A DNA stretch of 13,177 nucleotides from Bacteroidales bacterium (GTDB lineage Bacteria; Bacteroidota; Bacteroidia; Bacteroidales; Bacteroidaceae). Below are positions 6,517 to 13,177 of the stretch, piece by piece. A program made the position numbers and the translations under genes. Below the pieces are notes generated by a model. The model was not told the DNA's origin, ran no database searches, and worked only from the letters and a program-made list of their open reading frames with translations. The stretch's first letter is position 1; each line of letters begins with the position of its first letter. Location: positions 1 to 13,177 of the forward strand of contig SFKY01000067.1 of assembly GCA_004554665.1 (NCBI GenBank), read 5' to 3'.

Positions 6517-7125
6517 TTACATGGCGTGCAAGTTGAAATTGCGGGGGTGAAATCGTGCTTACATGGCGTGTAAGTTGAAATTGCAGGGGTGAAATCCTGC
6601 TTACATGGCGTGTAAGTTGAAATTGCGGGGGTGAAATCGTGCTTACATGGCGTGTAAGTTGAAATTGCGGGGGTGAAATTCCTACTTACATGGCGTGTAA
6701 GTTGAAATTGCAGGGGTGAAATTCCTGCTTACATGGCGTGCAAGTTGAAATTGCAGGGGTGAAATCCTGCTTACATGGCGTGTAAGTTGAAATTGCAGGG
6801 GTGAAATTGCGTTTACATGGCGTGTAAGTTGAAATTGCAGGGGTGAAATCGCGTTTACATGGCGTGTAAAATGAAATTGTAGGGGTACAAACCCGTTTAC
6901 ATGGCATGTAAAATGAAATTGTAGGGGTACAAACCCGTTTACATGGCATGTAAAATGAAATTGTAGGGGTACAAAACCATTTTACATGACGTGCAAAATG
7001 AAATTGTAGGGGTGCAAACCCGTTTACATGGCATGTAAAATGAAATTGTAGGGGTACGAAACCATTTTACATGACGTGCAAAACGAAATTGTAGGGGTAC
7101 GAAACCATTTTACAGGACGTGTAAA
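6517..7125. repeat. Tandem array of 14 full units plus a partial, 42-43 bp each
   Basis: TTACATG/TTACAGG motifs begin at 6517, 6559, 6601, 6643, 6686, 6729, 6771, 6813, 6855, 6897, 6939, 6982, 7024, 7067 and 7110, so every step is 42 or 43 bp. There are two sequence subfamilies. Units 1-8 carry TTACATGGCGTGTAAGTTG plus a GAAATTGC(A/G)GGGGTGAAAT block; units 9-14 carry TTTACATGGCATGTAAAATG plus GAAATTGTAGGGGTAC(A/G)AA. The best cores are palindromic (TTTACATG-G-CATGTAAA). Many units hold a second small inverted repeat, GCAGG...CCTGC or GGGT-ACAA-ACCC. The array fills the space between the convergent ends of tilS and the DUF4886 gene. Units are contiguous with no unique spacers, so it is not a CRISPR array. 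Its function is unknown. Confidence 0.96.
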
Positions 7126-7143
7126 CAGGGTGGACAGTGGGAA

Positions 7144-7974
7144 TCAGAATATTTTTTTGGAGTCGGATACGGCTTCGTCGGCTGCGCGACGTATGATTCG
7201 GGCGGTTTCTGCGGTCATGCCGGCCGGGAGATAGGTGTTTTTACGGAGTTTCTTCCCCGTCAGACACCTGCACCAGGTGCATGCCGCGGCATAACGTCCG
7301 GTGGGAATGGCCAGATGATAGCCGTCGCGCGTGAGGGTATCGCTGAGTGCTGCCCGGGCATATTGGATGGTTACGCCTGCCGGGATGATTTTCCGGATGT
7401 GGTGGGTCGTTGTCGCTTGTTTTACGGCCTGACAGATGGCCCGATACATCTGATGCTGGTCGTTGCCATATTGTTTGAAGCCCTTGTGGCTGGAGTCTTG
7501 CTGATAGGCCCAGGTCATGTGGAAGGCTATCTTGACGTCCTTCCCCGTGGCGCAATGCTTGACGTAATCGATCAGGTCGCCCAAGTGGCCGTAGGTTTCG
7601 ACCATTCCCGAGTATTGGCTGGCTTGTTGCAGGGTGATGATGTCCCAGGCCTCGTCGCGAATCATTTCTTCCAGGGCTACCTTCTTCCTTTCGGTGCGTT
7701 TCCCTCCTATGATTTTTCGGTAGGCATAGTCGGGCGTACCCTTCTGGGCGTTGTTCCAATGGCGGTCGATGGAGCATCCCGGTATGTAGGCGTTGCCTAT
7801 CACGAGGCTGTCGCCCTGAGCGGCGGCCAGCTGATAGAGGTGTTCTTCGACGGCATCTTGCGAAAAACTGTTGCCGATGGCCAATACCTTGATGAGCTTG
7901 GCCTGAAGCGAGGGTGCGCATCCTAAGAGAAGGAGCAGTAGGCTGGCGATGATTTTAAGGTGTGTGTGCGTCAT
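7144..7974 (-). CDS. DUF4886 family SGNH-type hydrolase, predicted exported
   Basis: The 276-residue protein appears to belong to the DUF4886 branch of the SGNH/GDSL hydrolases, common in Bacteroidales and probably acting as an esterase or deacetylase on envelope or dietary glycans; the substrate is unknown. The N-terminus is a hydrophobic signal with LLGC at 16-19, which could be a lipobox (lipidated Cys19), although an ordinary cleavage after SLQA (about 25) is possible. GNSFS at 34-38 supplies the candidate catalytic Ser36. TLQQAS (about 114-119) resembles a middle SGNH block, and RDGYHL (216-221) gives the Asp217/His220 pair of the C-terminal block, so the catalytic set looks intact. It is the last gene of the minus-strand block, with its ATG 3 bp after the TPR gene's stop, so translational coupling is likely. 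No clear intrinsic terminator follows; the transcript would run into the repeat array. Confidence 0.85.
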   Translation of the reverse strand: MTHTHLKIIASLLLLLLGCAPSLQAKLIKVLAIGNSFSQDAVEEHLYQLAAAQGDSLVIGNAYIPGCSIDRHWNNAQKGTPDYAYRKIIGGKRTERKKVALEEMIRDEAWDIITLQQASQYSGMVETYGHLGDLIDYVKHCATGKDVKIAFHMTWAYQQDSSHKGFKQYGNDQHQMYRAICQAVKQATTTHHIRKIIPAGVTIQYARAALSDTLTRDGYHLAIPTGRYAAACTWCRCLTGKKLRKNTYLPAGMTAETARIIRRAADEAVSDSKKIF

Positions 7975-7977
7975 GGC

Positions 7978-9723
7978 TTATTGAAGTTTTTCAATCCATT
8001 CGTCTACCTGCGGGTCGCCCAACTCCTTGGCCTTTTTCAGGTACTTCAGGGCTTCCGTCTTGTTGTTGTTTTGCCCGTATGCAATGCCCAGCACCTTGTA
8101 GGCATCAGCTCCCTCGGGGTTGATCTTCAGGGCTTGCTCGGCTGTATAGATGGCTTCGTCGATACTGCCTACGCGCAACTGAATGACGGCCTTCTCGACC
8201 ACGTAAAGATACTCTTTGGGACGGATGGACAGGGCCTTGTCGATGTCGTCCAATGCCCAGGGGAAGAGTCCTGCAGCCAGGTCGGCCTGCTCTTTCATGT
8301 AGAAGAAGTTGTCATTGAGGTTACGGGTACCGATGAGCTTCTCGTAGGTGTCGAAGTCCAAGGCCGAGTCGCGGTATCGCCCAAACTTGTACAGGGTCTT
8401 GGCGCGGTGCAGAATGTAGGGGCCTGCATCGCTGTGATAGGGTTGGGGGAAGCGGGTGAGGGCACTGTCGAGCAGGGCCAGCACCGTGGTGCTGTCGTTA
8501 TCCCACATCTCGCGGGCTTTCGAGGCATAGTAGAGCGTCTGGGCCGAGGCAAACGACGTCTGATTGATGGCCTGATAGGTGTTGAAGGCATTCTCGTATT
8601 GCTTGAGGGCATACTGGCAGTCGCCCACCTGCAATTGATAGATGGGCAGGGGAGACGTCTCATAAGCCTTGTTGGCTTCGTCCAGCGCTTTCTCAAGCTT
8701 CCAGTCCTTGTAGACTTCGTAGTTGGTGTACATATTCAACCTGTAGATGAGTTTACTCAGGTTGTAATGCACGTCGGCCTGATCTTTCACGGCCTTAAAA
8801 GCCTCTTCGTACTCCTTCTCGGCCTCATCGTATTTCTGCCCGGCCGCACAAAACAGGGCGTGCTCCACGTAGGCCGTCGACAGGTCGGGGAATGCCTCCT
8901 TGAAATCGTTGATGGCCGTCAGGTACGACAGCGTATCCTGCGAGTTCTTAGAAAGCAGATACAAGTAACTGGAGGCCTGCAAGGTGTCGGCAGGCAGCTG
9001 TTTGGGGATGTAAATATTGTTCAGCGAAGCCAGACCGGCCGAGATGGCTGAGGTAGTGAGGTATTTCTCAACGGCAATGTCGGCTGCAAAGCACTTGGTG
9101 AGTTCCTTCTCCGAGCTGCGTTGCATCACGCCCACCACTTCACCCGCTGCATTCAGCACGGGAGTGCCGGTCGAAGCATTGTCGGCCTTCGATGCCAGGG
9201 TGTAATACGTGAGGTTGTCATACTTCTTGCTGGCCGTTACGTCAGCCTGAATGGTGGTCAGTCCCTCTTTACCATCGCTGATAAACCGGGTGACCTTGCT
9301 TCCCTCGGTGGCAGGCTCGGTGGCCAAGCGGTAGGGCTCGCTCTTCTCGCAAGTGGTAGTGAACTTGATCATGTCGTACATATCACTGGCTCCCTGGATA
9401 CGTTGCACGGCCCACTTCTTTCCCTTGTAGTCAGTAACCTCGGCCTTCGATGCTCCCTCGAAGAAGTAATAAGGCGCCAGGCCGATACCGGTTTCGTTCA
9501 AGAAGAAACCATAACCGCTGAAGAGTTGTTTGCCACTCTTATCATAGGTAGTGACGGTGAAGATAGCTTTATTCCCGTTCTTGTCTTTGGCCGGAATATG
9601 GGCCATGAGCAGGGAGGGAAGCAGCGCCATGAGGCAGCAGAGGGTTCGGCAGCGCGAAGCGAGGCTGCGACGGTGGGTGGCATGAGGTGAGTGAGGAGGT
9701 ATAGAAGGATAAATCTGATTCAT
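7978..9723 (-). CDS. Secreted TPR protein with a degenerate trypsin-like domain
   Basis: The 581-residue exported protein combines an N-terminal trypsin/HtrA-like fold with C-terminal tetratricopeptide repeats. A long, basic signal region (about 1-41, with RR and a hydrophobic run ending near LLMA) precedes the protease-like domain (about 50-215). There the segment normally reading 'TN-Y-H-V-I-EGA' is AP-Y-Y-F-F-EGA, putting Tyr86 at the His position; Asp117 is kept in YDMIKF; and the usual S-G-x-P is T-G-T-P, putting Thr185 at the Ser position. It therefore probably cannot cut peptide bonds by the classical mechanism. TPR-like helix pairs follow from about 295, the clearest being the last two (about 475-575, with ALxINP and AYKVLGIAY patterns). 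They suggest a protein-binding scaffold, perhaps in the periplasm. The start codon overlaps the recN stop as ATGA. Function unknown. Confidence 0.85.
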   Translation of the reverse strand: MNQIYPSIPPHSPHATHRRSLASRCRTLCCLMALLPSLLMAHIPAKDKNGNKAIFTVTTYDKSGKQLFSGYGFFLNETGIGLAPYYFFEGASKAEVTDYKGKKWAVQRIQGASDMYDMIKFTTTCEKSEPYRLATEPATEGSKVTRFISDGKEGLTTIQADVTASKKYDNLTYYTLASKADNASTGTPVLNAAGEVVGVMQRSSEKELTKCFAADIAVEKYLTTSAISAGLASLNNIYIPKQLPADTLQASSYLYLLSKNSQDTLSYLTAINDFKEAFPDLSTAYVEHALFCAAGQKYDEAEKEYEEAFKAVKDQADVHYNLSKLIYRLNMYTNYEVYKDWKLEKALDEANKAYETSPLPIYQLQVGDCQYALKQYENAFNTYQAINQTSFASAQTLYYASKAREMWDNDSTTVLALLDSALTRFPQPYHSDAGPYILHRAKTLYKFGRYRDSALDFDTYEKLIGTRNLNDNFFYMKEQADLAAGLFPWALDDIDKALSIRPKEYLYVVEKAVIQLRVGSIDEAIYTAEQALKINPEGADAYKVLGIAYGQNNNKTEALKYLKKAKELGDPQVDEWIEKLQ

Positions 9724-11399
9724 GATATATGGGATAGGTTGGATTTGAGTAATTCTTTGGCGTTGTTGATGGCGGCATCGGTCAGAACGGCCCCGCTCAG
9801 CATGTGGGCAATCTCCGTGATGCGCTCGTCAGGGTTCAGACGGCTGATGTGGGTGGCAGTACCCTCGTCGGAGTCTTCCTTATACACTTTGAAATGGGTG
9901 TCGCCCAGGGCTGCAATTTGGGGCAGATGGGTGATGCTGACCACCTGACATCCGTCGTGACTCATGGCTTTCATCATGAGAGCCATCTGTTCGGCGATGT
10001 GGCCCGAAACACCCGTGTCGATTTCGTCGAAGATAATGGTAGGCAATGCGGTCTTGGAGGTGAGCAGGGCCTTGAGCGAGAGCATGACACGGGCCATTTC
10101 GCCTCCCGACGCAATGTCGGCCAGGTTTTGTTGGGCCTGGTTGCGGTTGGCATTGAAGAAGAAGGCCACCTGATCCAATCCTTGCGGCCCGGCCTGCGGC
10201 AACGGTTCCATTCTGACACTGAAGTGGACGTGGGGCATGCCCAATTGTTGCAGGCGTGAAGTCATCTCCGCCTCAATGCGTTGGGCCGCCTTCTTTCGGG
10301 TAGCGGTCAAGGCCTCGCCGGCTTTGAGGGTTTGCGTTTGCAGCAGTTGGCATCGCTGCTGCATCTCTTCTAATTGTTCGTCGCTGCAGTTAAGCTCCTC
10401 CAACTGGGTGTGGAGCTTTTGCGAGAGTTGGAGCAGTTCGCTGTCGGTGGAGCACCGGTGTTTCTTCTCGAGGGCATAGATGGCATTAAGCCGGTCGTCG
10501 ACGTACACCTGCCGTTCCGGGTCGAAGTTGATGCCCTCCAACTGTCTGCTCACCTCTTGAGCGATGTCTTCCACCTCGATGGCACAGCTGTCCAAGCGTT
10601 GGCAAAGGCTCTGCGCCGACTTGAAGTGGTCGGTGATGTTCTGCAACAGGCGCTGACACTCGTAGAGTTGGCTCGTAATGCCTGCCTCATCGGCCGAGAG
10701 CAGGTGGTCGGCAGCGTAAAGACCTTGCTTGATGCTCTCTGCATGGCTCAGAATTTCCGACTCCTCTTCTAAGGAGGTCTGTTCGCCCTCTTGCAGATGG
10801 AGCTCGTCCAGCTCGTTCACCTGAAACTGCAGGAAGTCCATGTTGCGTTGCTCACGTTCCACCCGTTCCCGAAACTCTTGGAGCTGCCTTTCTGCCGTCC
10901 GATAGGCTTGGTAGCATTCGTGGTATTGATGCTTCTTGTCGCTGTTGTCGGCCATGGCATCCACCACCGAGAGCAAGAAGTTCTCTTGATGGAGCAATAG
11001 GTTCTGGTGTTGCGAGTGAATATCGATGAGGTGAGCGCTCAGTTCTTTCAGGGTAGAGAGCGATACCGGAGTGTCATTGATGAAGGCGCGACTCTTTCCG
11101 TTGTCCGACAGTTCTCGGCGGATGATGCACTCGTGCTCGTCGTAGTCCAAGTCGTTGCAGTCAAAGAATGGTTTCACGCCCAGCGAGTCGAGGTCGAAGG
11201 TGGCTTCCACCACGCAGCGCCGTGCTCCTTGCTTCAGCGACCGGGTATCGGCCCTTTGACCGAGAATCATGCCCAGTGCACCGAGTATGATGCTCTTTCC
11301 TGCTCCCGTTTCACCCGTAATGATGGAGAACCCGGGCGTCAGTTCCAGGTCGAGTTGCTCGATCAGGGCATAGTTCTTAATCTGTAGACGTTTCAGCAT
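9720..11399 (-). CDS. recN: DNA repair ATPase RecN
   Basis: RecN is an SMC-like cytoplasmic ATPase that acts early in repair of double-strand breaks, helping to hold broken DNA together for RecA-dependent recombination. The 559-residue length is normal. Walker A, GETGAGKS, is at 29-36, the ABC signature SGGE at 431-434, and Walker B IIFDEIDTG at about 455-463. Between them lies a Glu/Gln-rich coiled coil (about 155-380) interrupted by the RecN hinge region. SITHLPQIAALGD (about 488-500) is the typical RecN/SMC His-switch region. The stop overlaps the next start by 4 bp (ATGA), and the start lies 6 bp after the DUF4835 stop, placing recN in the middle of the coaBC block. No SOS box is visible upstream, but the operon promoter is outside the window. 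Confidence 0.96.
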   Translation of the reverse strand: MLKRLQIKNYALIEQLDLELTPGFSIITGETGAGKSIILGALGMILGQRADTRSLKQGARRCVVEATFDLDSLGVKPFFDCNDLDYDEHECIIRRELSDNGKSRAFINDTPVSLSTLKELSAHLIDIHSQHQNLLLHQENFLLSVVDAMADNSDKKHQYHECYQAYRTAERQLQEFRERVEREQRNMDFLQFQVNELDELHLQEGEQTSLEEESEILSHAESIKQGLYAADHLLSADEAGITSQLYECQRLLQNITDHFKSAQSLCQRLDSCAIEVEDIAQEVSRQLEGINFDPERQVYVDDRLNAIYALEKKHRCSTDSELLQLSQKLHTQLEELNCSDEQLEEMQQRCQLLQTQTLKAGEALTATRKKAAQRIEAEMTSRLQQLGMPHVHFSVRMEPLPQAGPQGLDQVAFFFNANRNQAQQNLADIASGGEMARVMLSLKALLTSKTALPTIIFDEIDTGVSGHIAEQMALMMKAMSHDGCQVVSITHLPQIAALGDTHFKVYKEDSDEGTATHISRLNPDERITEIAHMLSGAVLTDAAINNAKELLKSNLSHIS

Positions 11400-11405
11400 G
11401 ATGGG

Positions 11406-12314
11406 TTATTGTCGTAGTTTCTTCCAATAGCTCGATTGCGAAGCATTGATCTTGGAGAGGATTTCATAGATCGGTTCTTTCTGAGCCGAGGTTTGCTGTC
11501 CTTGATAGATGCTTACGAGTTCGTCGCGCTTGTATTCCGTGAAGATGCGGGGTAGTTTGCTTCTGTATTTGTTAGAGTGCGCCGTGGCCAATAGGTTGAG
11601 CGAAGCCGTGATGGCCTCCCTTCCTTTTTCAGTATCGGCCGCCATGCGGTCAAGGCCCTTCCGGTGGTAGTCGTATTGCAGTTGGCGGAAGGGTTTCATG
11701 CTCGAGTCCAGGTAATCGTTGATGATGGCGTAGCGGTTGCCGTCGTCTTCCATGGCTTTCCATCCCTTCGTATTCAGATTCTGGGCGTTGTTGACCAGAT
11801 CGAGTGCCTTTTGCAACACGTCGGTACCACCCTCCGGCGCCATGGTATCGAGGTTGATGCCAATGATGAGGTAGGAATAATAGGCAATCAATGCCGTCAG
11901 ATTCTTGTCCACTTGGTCGTCTCTGAACTCGAGTTGGTCATATTCCCGGAAGTCGAAGCTGAAGTTGGCGTCGTGCATGCTCAGTGCGGTGGTCGTATAG
12001 GTGGAGTTGTACACCGGTCTGACACTCTGAATGTAGGCGTCACAGGTCATGGTGCCGCTTGACTCGTCGTATTTATTGACGATAATGGAGAAAGTACACT
12101 TAATGCGCTCGTTCGTATCGAACTTGTACGGAGTCCACTGTCGGTCGTTGATGAACTGGGTCAAGGTAGTTTTGAGGTTGTCAAACACGTTACGACTGGT
12201 TCCTTCCACCTTCTTCGTATTGATTTCCACTGTGGCATTCAACTCTTGCGCCGCCGATTGAGGCGCAAGAGCGCAGAGGCAAAGCAGGGTGATGATTAGA
12301 GGCAGATGTCGCAT
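11406..12314 (-). CDS. DUF4835 family secreted protein (PorD-like)
   Basis: The 302-residue exported protein is characteristic of Bacteroidota. A signal peptide spans about 1-22 (hydrophobic LPLIITLLCLCAL, cleavage near QSAA-QE). The mature protein begins with ELNATVEINTKKVEGT, then a domain with FxxLKTTLTQFINDRQWT (about 45-61) and a conserved FDFREYDQLEF block (about 119-130), which are the family's hallmarks as I recall them. The family has been linked in annotation to type IX secretion (PorD), but I cannot confirm that role from sequence, and no other secretion gene is present here. The coaBC-DUF4835-recN order recurs in Bacteroidota, which strengthens the call. Its start overlaps the coaBC stop by 19 nt, so it is probably translationally coupled. 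The C-terminal half is helical and lysine/arginine-rich, with no recognised catalytic motif. Confidence 0.85.
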   Translation of the reverse strand: MRHLPLIITLLCLCALAPQSAAQELNATVEINTKKVEGTSRNVFDNLKTTLTQFINDRQWTPYKFDTNERIKCTFSIIVNKYDESSGTMTCDAYIQSVRPVYNSTYTTTALSMHDANFSFDFREYDQLEFRDDQVDKNLTALIAYYSYLIIGINLDTMAPEGGTDVLQKALDLVNNAQNLNTKGWKAMEDDGNRYAIINDYLDSSMKPFRQLQYDYHRKGLDRMAADTEKGREAITASLNLLATAHSNKYRSKLPRIFTEYKRDELVSIYQGQQTSAQKEPIYEILSKINASQSSYWKKLRQ

Positions 12315-13177
12315 ATCTTGTCAATGATGTCTTTTGCCACGGCTTCTTTGCTCTTCAAGGGGAAGGACTGGGCCGATTCAGCCGTGAGCAGGGTCACTTT
12401 ATTGGTGTCGTGCATAAAGCCAGCCCCTGCATCCTGCAGGGAGTTGAGCACAATGAGGTCGAGGTTTTTCTTCTCAAGCTTGTGCCGTGCATTGGCTTCT
12501 TCGTCATGGGTCTCGAGGGCAAATCCCACCAACAGTTGTCCCTCTTGTTTACGGCGTCCCAATTCGGCTGCAATGTCGTGGGTGGGCTGTAATGTGAGTG
12601 TTTGGGCACCTTTCTCCCGTTTGATCTTTTTGCCTGCCACCTCTTCGGGGGTGAAGTCGGCTACGGCAGCACTCAAAATGGTGATGTCAGCATCGGCAAA
12701 CTGCGCTGTGGTGGCCTCGTACATCTCTTGAGCACTCTCTACTCTGATGCAACGGATGCTTGCATGACGCGGTTGCAGGGAGGTCGGACCACTTACCAAG
12801 GTCACTTCGGCCCCTTCTGAGGCACAAGTCTCGGCAATGGCATAGCCCATCTTGCCGCTCGAATAGTTGCCAATGAATCTGACAGGGTCTATTTTCTCGT
12901 AAGTAGGACCGGCTGTGATGAGTACTTTCTTTCCCCGCAGTCGGTTGGCGTGTGGATTCAGGGCGTCGCAGATGTGGAGCAGAATGTTCTCGGGCTCTTC
13001 CATGCGTCCTTTTCCCACCAACTGACTGGCCAGTTCGCCGCTGCCGGGTTCAACAATGATGTTTCCGTAAGAGCGGAGGATGTCTATATTGTGTTGCGTA
13101 GCCGGATGGGCATACATGTCAAGGTCCATGGCAGGTGCCACCATCACGGGAGCCTTCATCGAAAGGTAGGTGGTGAT
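12296..13177 (-). CDS. coaBC: CoaBC, C-terminal part (5' end beyond window)
   Basis: This bifunctional enzyme makes 4'-phosphopantetheine for coenzyme A: the CoaB part ligates cysteine to 4'-phosphopantothenate using CTP, and the CoaC part decarboxylates the product with FMN. The frame stays open to the window edge (13177), and the first Met in view (13159) is internal: the residues before it, ITTYLS, match the CoaC domain. About 293 residues of an expected 400 are present. The end of CoaC shows VAPAMDLDMY, the substrate-clamp motif (usually PAMNxxMW; Asp at the Asn position, which I believe occurs in Bacteroidota homologues). The CoaB domain follows, with VLITAGPTYEKIDPVR, NYSSGKMG, SAAVADF, KIKRE and VGFALET. 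Its 3' end overlaps the DUF4835 start by 19 nt. It is the first visible gene of the minus-strand block. Confidence 0.95.
   Translation of the reverse strand: MTTYLSMKAPVMVAPAMDLDMYAHPATQHNIDILRSYGNIIVEPGSGELASQLVGKGRMEEPENILLHICDALNPHANRLRGKKVLITAGPTYEKIDPVRFIGNYSSGKMGYAIAETCASEGAEVTLVSGPTSLQPRHASIRCIRVESAQEMYEATTAQFADADITILSAAVADFTPEEVAGKKIKREKGAQTLTLQPTHDIAAELGRRKQEGQLLVGFALETHDEEANARHKLEKKNLDLIVLNSLQDAGAGFMHDTNKVTLLTAESAQSFPLKSKEAVAKDIIDKICDICL

Noticed and set aside
6517..7125. Possible CRISPR array
   Set aside because: Units are contiguous and nearly identical along their full 42-43 bp. There are no unique spacers and no cas genes in the window. The same reasoning excludes array 1 (1-280).
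7960..9051. 363-codon open frame antisense to the TPR protein gene
   Set aside because: It is a shadow of the TPR coding sequence, with low-complexity Val/Gly/Leu composition and no promoter or motif of its own.
7978..9723. Active HtrA/trypsin-like serine protease
   Set aside because: The positions aligned with the catalytic His and Ser read Tyr86 and Thr185, so I call it degenerate rather than active.

Overview
The window looks like chromosomal DNA of a Bacteroidota bacterium of the order Bacteroidales, most likely Prevotella-like. Several things point there: promoter boxes matching the Bacteroides-type TAnnTTTG consensus, start codons without clear Shine-Dalgarno sequences, Bacteroidota-restricted families (DUF4835, DUF4886, GH2 enzymes with a DUF4982-like tail), and the coaBC-DUF4835-recN gene order. 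Base composition is moderately GC-rich. Genus-level placement is inference only.

Layout. (1) Bases 1-280 are a tandem array of a 40-42 bp unit, each carrying the perfect inverted repeat TTGCGGAA-N2-TTCCGCAA. The array probably continues to the left. (2) Bases 281-1917 hold a CCA-adding tRNA nucleotidyltransferase on the minus strand. Its promoter forms a near-palindrome with the promoter of the divergent plus-strand pair. (3) That pair is a small lipoprotein followed 10 bp later by a secreted GH2 glycosidase (1940-4808). (4) A bidirectional hairpin terminator separates the glycosidase from a convergent tRNA-Cys(GCA) gene. (5) tilS runs divergently from the tRNA gene, from a promoter so close that the mRNA may be leaderless (5036-6421). 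(6) Bases 6517-7125 are a second tandem array, unrelated in sequence to the first but with almost the same period (42-43 bp) and again a palindrome in every unit. It lies between two convergent gene ends. (7) Bases 7144-13177 are one tight minus-strand gene block read right to left: coaBC (5' end outside the window), a DUF4835 secreted protein, recN, a secreted TPR protein with a degenerate trypsin-like domain, and a DUF4886 SGNH-type hydrolase. Neighbours overlap or are 3-6 bp apart.

How the genes fit together. The left half is rich in tRNA functions. The tRNA-Cys gene does not encode its own CCA end, which the nearby CCA-adding enzyme would supply, and TilS modifies the tRNA-Ile anticodon. 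The right half joins coenzyme A synthesis and DNA repair with exported proteins of unknown job. The most unusual features are the two palindromic arrays with a period near four DNA helical turns, and the protease-like TPR protein whose catalytic His and Ser positions appear to be Tyr and Thr. I found no insertion sequence, phage, CRISPR or defence system.
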